Positions 11,521-23,735 of a stretch of 64,000 nucleotides of DNA are shown piece by piece. Numbering within the stretch: the first letter of the stretch is position 1; each line of letters begins with the position of its first letter. The DNA is from Bryum argenteum (taxonomy: Eukaryota > Streptophyta > Bryopsida > Bryales > Bryaceae): NCBI GenBank assembly GCA_037043015.1, contig CM073329.1:13098648-13162647 (forward strand), given 5' to 3'. The notes beneath the pieces are model-generated. The model made no database searches and was not told the DNA's origin. It saw nothing but the letters and a program-made list of their open reading frames with translations. The position numbers were made by a program, and so were the translations under genes.

Positions 11521-11856
11521 TTACCATTTCTCACGAAGTTGATGCTGAATGAGACTGCGTTCCAGTATACTCCATTTCGTTCCGTCGTAATCGAGGCCGT
11601 GATTTGCATCGAAGAGAAGGATAGCAGAGAAATTGTAACTGCCAGCGAACTCGTTGGGGACCATCAGCTCCACAGAGTAAGTCCCATTCCTCAGATCCTC
11701 GCTTGGTGGGCGCGATCTCCACAACGGACTCGAGAGCTCCAGCTCGTAGTAATCCCCACCTGCACATCGAAGCTCTCCTTCTCGCGTGTAAGAGTGCAAC
11801 CAAAACCTGTGTACTTGATCGGTGGCGAGAGTGAGCTCGTCACTCAATCCGATCAC
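11521..11856 (-). pseudogene. Filamin-like domain fragment (tentative)
   Basis: A minus-strand open frame of 111 codons contains LRCAGGDYYELELSSPLW, DLRNGTYSVEL and FAGSYNFSAILLF. The pattern of a GGDYYEV-type strand, NGTYS, then FAGSY.F resembles the immunoglobulin-like filamin repeat at the front of some plant cell-wall or glycan-modifying proteins. That is a family-level guess from memory of the pattern. No start exon or downstream catalytic domain is visible. It overlaps the tail of the peroxidase relic, so the two were probably brought together by rearrangement. Confidence 0.35.
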
Positions 11857-12644
11857 CTTCGTGTAATTCGTATGCTGCTCGTAACAGATTTGTGAGGTTT
11901 AAAGAGGGCTCTAACTTGCGAGCTATTTCGGAACCAAATTTGGCTGTGTTCATGTAAGCGAGTGAACCTGAGAGCGTGATCATCTCGTCTTGGCCCAGAC
12001 CTTGAGCCAAAAACTTCGCTGTGAGCTCAGTGGCGGATGAATCTGGAGAAACCAAACTGTTAATTGCGCTGTCAGCGGTTGAAATCATGCCATCGAGACG
12101 CCCTGTCGGCATTTCAAACATCTGCCCACCTGTCTGCACACCATTTCATTCCTTACAATCACACCATTATCTCTTACGAACCATGATCATATTTGAAGAT
12201 TTTGATACATTCTAGCGTCTCTAGCGTCGTCGATCACTACGTACCCCGCAGCGTCAAGTTGGATTGAGCGAGCTTCTCGGTGTTGGGATTGGTGGCAGTG
12301 GGGTCCAGGAGAATAGAACCATCACAACCCTGCAAATAAAACGTATGAATCCTGATCGTAACCACATGCGGTGCTTCAACATGGAACGAACTGATTCAGC
12401 TGCATGAGATCGGAGCTAACTTAGTTACCTCTACGAAGCAGTCATGGAACAACATGCGGATGAGAGCAGCGGCAATGCTAGTGTCCCGATTGAATGCTTC
12501 CGTGACGGCCTGTGTCATGATAGCCTCAGCGGTGGCGCAATTCTTCGTCCGATAGAATCCATTGAAAAACTGTGCATCACTCACAGGAATAGTACATGAT
12601 AAGAATGCCAGCAGTAGCAGCCATCTTGCCATGGCCAATTTCAT
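11840..12644 (-). pseudogene. Class III peroxidase pseudogene
   Basis: Secreted haem peroxidases of this family oxidise phenolics at the cell wall. Exon 1 (ATG at 12644, end about 12429) encodes a hydrophobic signal peptide ending near SDAQ, then FYRTKNCATAEAIM and the distal-haem block ALIRMLFHDCFVE, followed by donor GTAACT. Exon 2, after the acceptor near 12331, continues GCDGSILLDP with the calcium and disulfide residues. The run before TACGTAG is one G short (GGGG), shifting the frame into TAG. A later block has GGQMFEMPTGRLDG and GLGQDEMITLSG. The conserved VSCADI segment is absent, and the proximal-His block after LSG is replaced by unrelated residues. It is therefore non-functional. 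Confidence 0.75.
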
Positions 12645-12699
12645 CCTCGACTCAATACTCTGCTGGAAACTTGATTGAGTACTGCATATCAAACGATAT

Positions 12700-13754
12700 T
12701 ATATGATATTTCTTCTGAATAGAGTACGGGTGTCCAGCTTTGTAGAGGTAGTAGATGATGATGATGACTGAAACACTGTAAAATAAGGGAGGTGTTTAAA
12801 CGAATATCACAAAGTTGAGCCAAGCTGTCTCAAGAGGAATACTTGATTGCATCTATTTCATCGATTTCGTTTGATCTATAATTCGTTAAATAACTCCTGA
12901 AAGAGTGACATCCAGATGGCCATATCCGTGAACAAAGTCTTCTTTGAATTTGATTATTGGGAATCCAAGCATAGGATCTTGTTTATAGCTCTCTAATTAT
13001 TGTACCTATCAATTTGTATCAAATTTAACAGTACGGATCTTGAGTTATATTCAATCAAAGTTTGAGTTATTGCACAAATAGCTGGTCGATTGTGGTCAAT
13101 CTTGTGGAGATAGTACACGTGTGTTAATTTGACATGAAGTCGTGTAAAATGCATTCAGTTGAAACTAAGATTCAGCCATTCAAATTACACGAAGGTGATT
13201 GGATTGAAAACCTTGCTCGTGATTGTTTTTTTGAGATGGTCATCTTCTCTACATATTGATCCTATCGCCGTGGGATTTAAAAATTCCACGCTTATAGGCC
13301 CCCTTTCTTACGTCCGAATTTCTAATGTCTATATCTTAAAAGTTGTTCAGTTTTCACTTAAATCAAGTGAATTTTCCTCCAAATTACACTATGAACAGTG
13401 ACTTGCTCACATGTTCCTGCTCCTTGCTCACATATTCCTGCTCGTGGCTCGCTGCTTGCTGCTCGTGGCTCACATCTAAGCAGCATCCCACACCCTTGTT
13501 TCTTTTGTTCCAAAATTTTGATAGTCGGCACTTAGGGGCAACTGTACACAAAATGCCAATAAATGAAGGTGATGATTTGTATAGTGGCCACAAAAATCTG
13601 CCTATAACAAAAATCTACATATAACAGAATTCTTGATTGATATCTCTATAGATGCTTATAAGAAATAAACTAACAATTTAGATAGAGATCTATAAATTGC
13701 ATTTTATTGCAAACTCACCAAACATTTTCCAAGTGTACTTTTATTTGTGTTATT
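12700..13754. other. Intergenic DNA with a short degenerate repeat
   Basis: No gene is supported. At about 13400-13475 a short C/T-rich repeat alternates ttgctcacat and ttcctgctc units; its open frames are consequences of this repeat. Confidence 0.4.
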
Positions 13755-14603
13755 TTAACCCCTAAAGTTGAAAGCCCCCAAAACAGTCACAACTCCTCAA
13801 AACCACTCTCTTTCAATGCAAGATGAAAACTTTAAAGGTTTGACGTAATCTCAAGTATGTAACTGTAAGATCTTGTACATAACTTGTCCATGTATGTGTG
13901 TACCAAAACTTAGTTTGAAATTCCTTACCAATTGTGAGATCATAACATTCAAAATCGAACAAAAAGTTTTTTTCCCTTGTTGCAAAATGGGTTCGAAGTT
14001 TTTTGTGGACCCAAAAAACCAACTTCAAGAGTAAATTTGAAATGAGGCTCTTCAAATTCTTGTTCCTAAGTGAGTTAGGGACATGTCTATGCAATTTTTA
14101 CCCTCATGCAATCCTAAAACCTAAAGAAATGCTTGATTGTTCACATGGAGGTATGCTGAAATTCAACTTCAAAGGCCCCTCTTTGACGATAAAAATGGCA
14201 TGTGAAGAATAATTGGATGAAAGATCCAAATGGTGAAACTATGCCTTTAAACCTTATTTCCAAGTACAAAAAACAAAACTTGAAAAAAAGTAAAATCTCA
14301 ATATTTGGTGAATTTTTGAAGTTCCTGCGATCTAATTTATTTTGGGCAGATTTTAAGAATAACCGAGCATATACCTCAGTTTGGGCAGTTTTGGGCAGAT
14401 TTCAAATAGTGTTTTCAAACTTTGACCGTGAATTTCTCCTAAAGTATGAGGAATTTTGGAGCATGAATGACTTTTCGGAAAGGTATGGAAAAAATCTTCA
14501 ACCTGCAAAAGGTTTCAATTTCATACAAGCTAAATATAGTAAATGCGGGCCTGACCAGACTGCAAACGACCCGATTTGGGCTCTTTTCGACTTTAGCGGT
14601 TAA
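13755..14603. mobile_element. TTAA-flanked MITE, family 1, full length
   Basis: Bounded by TTAA at 13755-13758 and 14600-14603. Inside these, CCCCTAAAG at the left faces CTTTAGCGG at the right, an inverted repeat with one mismatch. The 849-bp element shares its right half with the copy at 1-553. The internal motifs gtaagatcttg and gtgagatcataaca recur in the other TTAA elements of this window. There is no transposase frame. Confidence 0.75.
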
Positions 14604-14639
14604 ATGACCCTCACACTTGGTTCGTAGGCTAGGTGTGGT

Positions 14640-15490
14640 AAGGCTTAAAAGCCTCCAATCAACTCAAAAATGACTTTAGGTCATTAGCTTGGGTTACCAT
14701 AATTGAGTGATATGTAAATGTATTATCAAAATTGATGATATAAATCATATAAAAGAATCCCACTTAAACATATGTAAACATATAAGTTATTGAATTATCG
14801 GAGCTTGCCACAAATCAAGGTGGGGTTACAACAAAACCTTATTCAAATAGGTGTGAACATTATAGTTAGATGAGTCATTCGTTAGGCCACACACTAAGAA
14901 AGTAAGATATCAAGAAAACCCATCGAAATAAGTGAGTACATTTGGGGTATTTAGACTTTGCTATATATGGAGAATGTAAAGTTCTAAAAAACCTCATTCA
15001 AACAAGTGTGAACACATAAGTTTGTGAATATTGAACCTTGCTACAAATTGAGATATTAGGGTTTTAAAAGAACCTTTCTCAAACAAGTGGATAAATATGA
15101 ATGGATAGATGATCAATGATTGCAGCATATGAGGAAGTCGGATTTCAATATCCAAACATGTGTAAACATATAAGTAGATAGGTTTTTAACCTTGCTACAA
15201 ATCAAGTGTAGGTCTAGAATAGACTCATTCAAACATGTGTGAATACAAAAGGAGATAAGTTTAGAGTATGATTTGTTAGAGATTATTTTTTATCCAAAGC
15301 GTAAGTACATGTAGGTTGGCTTTCTAAAGAACCATATTCAAATAAGTTTGAATATACTAATGGATAATTATGTACTCGACCTCCACAAAAATACATAATT
15401 CGGGGTTTTGAGTGAACTGGTTCCAAAGAAGTATGAACGTAAAAGTAGATAGATTATTAAATCTCACTGTGGAACAAGAATAGAGAATTT
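14640..15490. repeat. Degenerate tandem repeat, about 80-100 bp period
   Basis: At least six diverged units share an order of motifs: ttgctacaaatcaag, a run like ggttttaaaa, cctcattcaaacaagtgtga, and acacataagt. The spacing is irregular, so the period is approximate. It looks like an old satellite-like array. Confidence 0.5.
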
Positions 15491-17000
15491 TGACCTTAAA
15501 CGCTCATGGATGGACACTTAACACGCATGGATGTACCTTGTGCCTTAAAATGATATAAGTATATAACTCGATGACTTATTATGAGAATAGAAATTAATAT
15601 ATTGACGGTCATACCTCATAAGTATACTACCACACACAACTCTAATAACTTATAATTAAAGCGAAATCATGTGCACTATATAAATTGTTAAAAGCAACAT
15701 ATTTCCGAAGAGAGTGAGCACTTTTGCGTACTACTTCAAATGTTCACACATTAAAATGGCCATCGCTAAACCAAGCTTAATTATGCTATTTCTTAATGCA
15801 TGTTTGGCTCCAAGGTTTTGTTTTTTGTTGCCCATAGGTCCACCATGCATTGTTGTTTTGAGACAAATTCATCAACAATTCACTATTACCAATCAAAATA
15901 TAAAAAATAAAATTACTTGAACCTCTACTATTCATTTGTAAGAACTAATTTTTTTGACAACTCTAACGTAGTCACACATTTTGTGCCTTGAATTCTCAAA
16001 ATATTCCTTGCCACCCCTTTTTGTCAACAACAAGATTTGTGTAGTCAACCCTTAAAACTTGCAAATTGCATACAAATTTTCAAAGTCGACAACTTGGGCT
16101 TTGTTTCATAACCCAATAGAAAGATATTGAAATATTTACACAATGTCTATTTTTACTCGTTATTATCAGTTGCATATATCATGATAATAACAAATGAAAT
16201 ATGAAGGGTTGTTTGGCAACCACATACATAGCTCCGCGCATCTCCGACTTTCCCACTCCTTGGCAAATAAATAGTGCTATATTTGAACATGTCTTAGGAG
16301 GACACGGAAGCGAAAGCAACTAAGTGCAAAAAGTAGAGAAAGGCAAAGGGGAAGGCCAATGAAGGGTGAACAATAAGAGGTAAGGGCTGAAATATCAAGG
16401 TTCAGACCTCCATTTTCATTTCCTACCTAAAAGCGTGACTTTTGGAGTATCATGATTTCATTATCATTATAATGATGGGTTGCTAGACAGGTAGTTATGT
16501 GAAAAATACGATTTTAAATAATATCTTGATTACCAATGAGAGATCATGGTTTTTGGGAATATCATAAAATCTATCTCTTAAGACATGTAGTTTCTTTTGT
16601 TTTCTTTTGATTGGGTATGCAACAATTGAATCACAAATTGGTTGGAAAGATTCCAAAATATTCACTTTCAAAGTAGTTGTGGTCTCAAAATTACTGGTAT
16701 GTATGAGTGAGGCAACGCTGCTCAAACATATTACTTTATTATTATGAAGGGTTGCGAGACATGCGGATGGTTATTTACGAAAAATGTGATTTTGCTAATA
16801 TCTTGTTTTTGGGTGAAATATCATTATATTGGGGTGGTTGCTAAATGCACCCTTAGTTACATATTTAAAAGATTTACCTTTGGAATCTTATGGTTGAAAG
16901 TTTGATCTCTTTGAATTCCTTACCAACTATTTAAAGTTTCAGCAACTAGGTTCTAAGAGGCTTTTGAGTTACACCTAAAGGCATAGGCATTTAACAACTA
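15491..17000. other. AT-rich intergenic DNA
   Basis: No gene or repeat terminus is supported. Two near-duplicate segments of about 60 bp around 16435-16510 and 16740-16800 (both containing atgggttg or gaagggttg and acgaaaaatg-type blocks) hint at a small local duplication. Confidence 0.35.
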
Positions 17001-17563
17001 AAAAAACTCCAAGTTGATGAAAATTCTAATGTTACGTGATGATTTATTTCCAAAGGGACAAAGAATGATGCCAAAAGTCTCTAACAATCCAAAATTAAAA
17101 ATAATAATCAAGACGCCAAAAGTCTTTTGCAAATAAAAAATAACAATATCAATGCAACAAAGTTGCTCCCCCAAGCAAACCAAAATAATAAATGAAGGGA
17201 CAAACTTATTTGGTAGAAGACAAAATCATAAGAAGCCATTTACAATCTCTGAGTTCATATATTCTCAACAATCTTAGGAACGTACGTTATATATGGGGAA
17301 TCAAGCTGTACATGGGGCCAAAGAAGGAAAAATCTCCTCTTATATAATTGGTCATCTCCTAAAATATCTTGGACAACCAATCTTATGAGAGAAATTTTTG
17401 CCTTCTTAAAACAGGTTCTACGATGGACTTGTTAAGCGTCCCTTAACTACCAAAAGTTTGAATTTTAAGATATTTGCTTCTACAAGATAATACAGATATG
17501 ATGAATGAGAACAATGACTTATGCTTTGCTGCATCAAAACCTCATCCATAGAATTCCCAAAGT

Positions 17564-17571
17564 CTATATAG
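17564..17571 (+). promoter_or_regulatory. Probable TATA box of gene A
   Basis: CTATATAG lies about 70 bp upstream of a likely 5' UTR exon that ends at 17640 (AAAG before GTAATC). An intron at 17641-17751 (ending TGTGTGCAG) then leads into the exon with the start codon. The same leader layout occurs at the paralogous copies near 48.2 and 52.4 kb. Confidence 0.45.
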
Positions 17572-17753
17572 ATCCTCTTGTTTCTCTTTCCTTCACACTT
17601 TTTTGGAGCTCAGACACTACCTTCTACACAAAGCTCAAAGGTAATCTAATTCACCACATGTGCTTCCCTTTCCTTCACGAGTGCTTTCTATGTTGTGTCT
17701 TTCACGTCTCTAGTTTGTTTGTTTGCTTTTGAATTTTCTCTTTGTGTGCAGCG

Positions 17754-20660
17754 ATGACGGGCTTTAACAAAAAGCACCCAGTGCCACAGCAATCTCGAAA
17801 ACAGTCTGGACTTATGACGAAGGTGGATCAGGTGTGCGGCAACAATTCTAGCCATGTCACAACCAACACAAAAATGCTTTTCAGTAGCGACGGTGAGAGC
17901 CTAATCACCCTAACTCCATACTTGGGGGCATTAATTGTGTGTTTCATCATGGCTTCATGGTCGAGTATTATGGTACCTGCTATCATTCATACTTCTACTA
18001 GCAAATCGAACTTGCACAATGTAACTTTTCATGTTGTGAACAGCCAACGCTTTCGAGCGCGCGCATCATGAGCGGCTCCATCATCTGGGGAGGCCAACGA
18101 AAATACGTTTCCGACATTCAGGCCGTATTCCGACGGAAAACGTAGTGCCATCGACTCCTAACGGTGAGCACCTGATTAGCATCCCAATTCCATGACTGCA
18201 AATGATAATTGCAAATCAGCTTTTCGCACTTTTTCAGATCTAATTTATGTTCCAATGTGCATCATTCCAGTACTTTCGAGCTTGTATGAGGGCGGAAGGT
18301 CACGGAACGGGAATTCTCTACGTCAAGCTTCTGTCGAGAATGATTGGGACGATTCTGCAAAGGTATGTGTGATTCATTAAGTCAACCTCTTCTCATGTTT
18401 AGAAAATTGAGAATAATGGTGTACGTTAAATGAACGAGATCTGAAACTTGTCCATGTTTGAGTTCTCACATCTGGTGTTTCTTATGACTACCAATAATCA
18501 TGTGTCCAGCCATAATAATTGCTATGTCCGGGAGTTCTCCAAGTGTTGGTTACCGAAAGGGATACTTTTGCCTGTGTGTCCCTGCTCCTAGCACCACCGC
18601 AGCCACCACAATCCGAAGGACAATCTGCCCGGCAGGCCGCCCTCCGGAGCCTCGGGTTTTGCCCAGCAACTCTCGCATTCCTCTCGCATTCCTCTCGCAA
18701 GCTCATGCCTCCTTTTCAGTGCTCCCGCCTCCTCTTACCTTGCTCCATCCCTAGCATCTCCGACCTGCTACTCGTACCTATTCCTTGAAGCCTACTATTA
18801 GCAGGAACGGCCAGCCTCAACCAACCCTGTAGCAACCCGAATTAGCTGTTTGTTGAGAGGAAAGGTAATGCGGTTGATGAAAATTGTGGAAGCGTCAAAG
18901 AGCCCGCTCCTAGCCTCGCAAAGTCGCATACTACCTCAACCAGCATCGCAACCAGAGTTAGCTATTATTGGCCTACTTTTGTGACAATGCATGTGCGAGG
19001 CCTATGAGCTGGGACTGTGGAGCTGCCCTTGTGCTGAGGGTGGGGACGGGCAAAACGGCAGACGCCTCTAACCAGTAATTAGAGAGCTCCTTCTTTCGGC
19101 TAACTGGGACACTTCTCGGCTAACTGAGTGGACACTTCTGTATTTATAAGTAACTAACACGTGATAGAGTCTGTTCGTCTTCTGATGGCACTAGTTTCTT
19201 CTCTCGAAACTCTCAGCCTCTCCGTTGATGGGTGTTGGATGCTAATGAACGGATTTGGTATGATTTAGGGTGGCCGCTTCAATAGAACCGCAGAAGATGT
19301 GGCTGAACGACGTGTACGTCCCTCCATGGAGTTGAAGGCCGAGAAGGAGAAGCACGCTAAATTTGCATCCATCACGAATCGACATTTCATTCAACTCGGT
19401 GCAGGTAAGCTTCATGCCACACTTCTTCGATATCCCTTCCTCTTTATGATGCATTGCACGTTGATGCGGGTAGATTTGTGCACTGTTCAATAAAATCTAA
19501 ATACATATTTCGTCCTGCTTGTGTGTTCAGGTGTCTGCCACTCGTTTGTGCAAGAATCTGAGGATGGTGCTTGTAATGGGAGGTCAATCAGCACACCTAA
19601 CGATCCTACAAACATGGACTCCAACAACGACCAGCATGAGAGGGTCAAATCCATCTGCAGTTCAGGTGGTATCCGCTCACATGTGCAAGGAACCGAGGAC
19701 GGTGGTGATAATGAGAGAGCACGCACTGCATCCATCAATGTCACAAGCATGAACATGGATGACGGTGTACTACCTGATGGCAACCACGAGACTGCTCTTA
19801 GCCAAGGAGCTCGACCAGGAACCGAGGTTTTCAGGAAGCGGCCACGATCCAACAGCGAGAGTGACGAGGTGCAGCAGTCCATCCACAGTATTGTTGCGGA
19901 CCACAGTCAGACGTACAATCGAGGAGCCCAAGTAGGGATAGGGATTTGTAGGCTCCAGCATGACAAGAGGAACGATTGTGAACTAGTACCGACAGTAGGC
20001 AGAGCCCCTAGAAATCCACCTCCCGAAGGTGCAAAGCCCAAAGAAATCTGCTGTAAGGAAGAGCACAAGGACCTCGATGATTGGGGGGCATACAAAGCTA
20101 TACCGGGTGTTCGTCTTCCCGGGAAGAAGAAACCATATCAGGTGTACTTGGGCGAATACAAGACCCAAGAAGAGGCCATGGTGGCGCACGACAGGTTCGT
20201 CCTCAAACTTGAAGAGAACAAACTGCAAGGACCGTATGCTTGGGGGCCAGCTCGGGCAGGTTCGTCCGAGGAGCCGAAGCTGAACCTCCCCCGGGCCAAC
20301 TACAAGAGCTACATGGAAGAGCATGCAGATTGGAACTTGTGGGACTTTACATGGAAGATCCGTCAACAAGCACGCAACGGCAACCTGCAGGGCGTCAGGC
20401 AGAGGAAGAATGACGAACTTTACGAAGGGAGGTTTACGAAGACTGTGGGTAAGAACAAGAAGTATAAGGTATTTGGTCCTTTTGAAAAGGAAAAGGAAGC
20501 AGGAATGGCATACGATCTTGCTATACTATTCATCTACAACCACTCCAATCCTTGGCAGAATTTGAGTACAGTAACCAACTTCCGTCCGAGTGGTTACTCC
20601 GCACGGGAAATCTTGGCATTTGGAAAAGCTTATGGCCTGCAAGACTTACAAGTTGAATAA
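17754..20660 (+). CDS. Double AP2-like domain protein, intact copy A
   Basis: Five exons (17754-17892, 18044-18163, 18271-18362, 19269-19404, 19531-20660) have GT-AG borders, matching phases and no stop, giving 538 codons. The last exon carries two divergent AP2-like domains. The first, at residues about 348-418, has IPGVRLPG, YQVYLGEYKTQEEAMVAHDR and LNLP. The second, at about 446-515, has LQGVRQRK, VFGPFEKEKEAGMAYD and NF. AP2 domains bind DNA, so a nuclear regulator is inferred. A basic FRKRPRS near residue 263 may be a nuclear signal. Residues about 167-235 hold a direct repeat (FVQESEDG and HVQGTEDGG units). The N-terminal exons resemble repeated modules also seen in copies B and E. The match to AP2 is to a pattern, and the exon model is untested. 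Confidence 0.7.
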
Positions 20661-20665
20661 GTTAC

Positions 20666-20935
20666 TTAACCCCTAAAGGCCCACGGCCGCCGATTCGGCT
20701 TTTACGGTCAAGGCCAAAAAAAAATTTCCAGTCAACTTCAAATGTTATGATCTCACATCCAGTGATGATCCAACGGTTGAAAATTTTCACACTACTACCT
20801 ATGGTAGTCTACTTCAAGATCCTACGGTTGAAGTTATCAAAAATTTCCAAAAATATTGGACGTACCCGCATTAGTACATAGTGGTCAATGTTGGGATTTC
20901 AAGCTCCCAAAACATCATGGGCCTTTAGGGGTTAA
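20666..20935 (+). mobile_element. TTAA-flanked MITE, family 2, copy 1
   Basis: 270 bp bounded by TTAA on both sides, with CCCCTAAAGGCCCA at one end and GGGCCTTTAGGGG at the other. It starts five bases after the stop codon of gene A. Copy B has a single TTAA at the matching place (about 32764), the empty site. It is about 98% identical, in reverse orientation, to 21415-21683. Confidence 0.85.
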
Positions 20936-21414
20936 GAAGTGACTAAGGGGAGGATGTAACTTAGGAATCCATCCTTGGTTTTGATTATGTGCATGCTATT
21001 TAGCAATTTAATGAAATCCATCCTTCTTGGTGTGAATTCTGAAATTGGAATCTTATTTGTAAGCATCTAGTTGAATGAATAAGATTTTGTATTTCTATAA
21101 ATTGCTCGTTATTAAGTATGCAATCAAAATATTGTGATTAGGTTTCAACAATTTGTTTATGCAATTGCTATGATGATTTGTATATAGCGTGATTTACGTG
21201 GGTGGTACAAAATTTCCAACATTGACTGTAGTCCATAAACATACTTTGATGAATTGTTATACGGACCGAGCTACGACACTAACACTATTAATATATTTGT
21301 GTAGTCAATTTACCACTTGACGTACAGAACTAAATGCACTTGAGAGTCTTCTTACTTTGCTTTGAAGTAGGGCTCACATTACCATGGTTATGGAAACACC
21401 ATAATTTAATATAC

Positions 21415-21683
21415 TTAACCCCTAAAGTCCCATGATGTTTTGGGAGCTTGAAATCCCAACACTGACCACTATGTACTAATGCGGGTACGTCCAATATTTT
21501 TGGAAATTTTTGATAACTTCAACCGTAAGATCTTGAAGTAGACTACCATAGGTAGTAGTGTGAAAATTTTCAACCGTTGGATCATCACTGGATGTGAGAT
21601 CATAACATTTGAAGTTGACTGTAAATTTTTTTTGGCCTTGACCGTAAAAACCGAATCGGCGGCCGTGGGCCTTTAGGGGTTAA
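21415..21683 (-). mobile_element. TTAA-flanked MITE, family 2, copy 2 (inverted)
   Basis: Reverse complement of the element at 20666-20935, with about five differences, again bounded by TTAA. Together the two form an inverted repeat with arms of about 270 bp and a spacer of 479 bp. Confidence 0.85.
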
Positions 21684-23735
21684 ACAAAAGTTCATAGTAA
21701 GCGACAAGTTCTAAAGTCTCCTAAAGCTATGTTATAATGAACATACTTTAAGTGAAGCGGGCTCTTTGTACTTAAAACAAAAATGTGATGCGGCTGATTA
21801 TTCTTGAATCTCTTTTGGAGATAATTAAGAAATAGAATATTAAATACAAGCCTAAACTATGGTGGCTACCCATTATGCTATCGACTAGGGGTAGGAGGAA
21901 CCTTGTGGGGGTAGGAGGAATCTTGCAGATGGTGGTAGTGTTGTAGATGGGAGTTACCACAACTTGATGGCCAACCTATTGCTCTCGTAAAAACTTGTGA
22001 CCTCGCATGAGTCGCATCCCATACAAATCCAAAAACCTTATATTCATATAGTTGCCACAAGTTTTTATATCCGTATATTGGGATACCTTCATTCCGTATA
22101 TACGGATTCCTATGAGGCATCTGTGAGGGCCCTTATGAAGTTAACAATTCAAGATTAAAATTGTTTCCACAATTTTTATGCCCGGAAGGGTCTAGCCGTT
22201 AGTTTTGTGGCCACTGGGACTCTTGTTATGGAAAGATCCTCCTCATCGAAATATGGTCTCTAGCCCGTGTCAAAGACTACCTATAAATATTTGCATGCGG
22301 TAATAAAAATACTCGTATTTCTTAATAATATTAAAACTCCACACATGAATTATAAATTATGGTTTTCAATCCCATTTATGTTCATTCAACACTACTTTTA
22401 TAGCGAGGGTCTTATAACATCCTGGTTCAATAATACACAAAAGCTTGTAGTAATCATTTAAAAGGATAAATTGACGTTTCTAAGAAATTTACCTTCAATA
22501 TTGGGATAAGAGGCCAATTATATCACAGCCCTAAAATATGAATACGAAAAACCATACTGCAAAATGTAACTTTAGTACCTAGGCCACACCCTTACCTCGA
22601 TGCTTTATAAGTTTCCCATTCTTTATTGGATTAATCTATTATGAAGGTTCTTTCTTGGAAAATGATGGTGACTTCTAGACATTTATTACTATAAAACAAT
22701 TGCAAATTCATAACCCCTCAAACTTCTTGTCAAAACACTGCTATAATGCTTGCTTGTAATTTTGGGCATTCTTTATAAACCTTGACTTATATATGATTTT
22801 GCATATTTATCTATAGGATCCTAACTCATAAATGCTGAAAGTATGATATTACTTCATGTTCCACTTGGTTTCTAAGTTTGCATTTTAGCTCCTCAACGTT
22901 CTACCACGCATTGTAATTTCAATACACTTTTGCTTTATAGCATCGTGTGGTGACAATAAAAAATCTAAGACATGTAATCCATAGGTACCTTACATCAATT
23001 TGTATTATCCATTAGTTAAGCTCAATCTCAAAAAACCTAAAGGTATATACTTTAAGCCTTGAAGTTCAAAATCTCAGTGTAAGCACTCTAGAGTCAAGAC
23101 AATATTTGAAATCAAGTATTCAAAGCTTCTCATGTCATGTTTCTAAATACATTCACTCTTCAAGAATTGAGAGTGTTGTTATTTAAAAAGGCAAACTAAC
23201 TAGAGGAAGTTTCAAATCATAATTTCTATTGACCATCGATTGGTTTATTTGTTCTATGAGGTTTTTAGAGGATTTTCAGTGACTCTCAAGATCTAAAGGT
23301 TTGAGTAACTTTGAATCATTCTCAATTATTGTTGATTCAATCTCACATGACTTTTCATATCTTAAATATTACTTCATGTAATTTATAGATCTTGAGAAGA
23401 TGTAGAATAGTTTTCTCTTTATGTATTATTTTTTCTTATATTTATTGATTCTTTTGATAATATTAGATATGGTCATGTTTGGGTTTTTCTTTTACAATAT
23501 TTAGACCTACTACCTTATTTAACAAATCAAAATATACGTAGGGGTGTACTTTAGAATATATTAGATTGATTCAAGAAATTTTAATTTTAAGACTCGATAA
23601 TCTCCGAACTTTATGAAGAAGATCACGCATCAAAAATCTCTAAAAAATACATTCTATATGAGTTTAATTTCTGACATTTGGAGTTCAGCAAGTCCTTTAT
23701 GGATTATTTCATGAATGAGGACATATACTACAAAC
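21684..23735. other. 3' flank of copy A, shared with copies B and E
   Basis: No gene. The stretch aligns in patches with 45254-47690 and 61140-63430. Shared landmarks are cacctccatgcttg-like blocks, the gactttagaata-type end, and the aagcactctag block. It therefore belongs to the duplicated unit of the cluster. Confidence 0.5.

Noticed and set aside
10921-11609. Minus-strand frames of 182 and 119 codons
   Set aside because: They are translations of the tandem hairpin units and their A-rich runs (visible as repeated SAHPLS and poly-Phe), not genes.
13404-13474. Possible cysteine-rich peptide (SCSLLTYSCSWLAACC)
   Set aside because: It is the translation of a short C/T-rich repeat without start context, signal peptide or homologue.
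18500-18788. Possible extra exon of gene A
   Set aside because: The exon ending at 18362 and the exon starting at 19269 already join in phase. This stretch has stops in the needed frame when continued to its donor-like end. An optional exon cannot be excluded.
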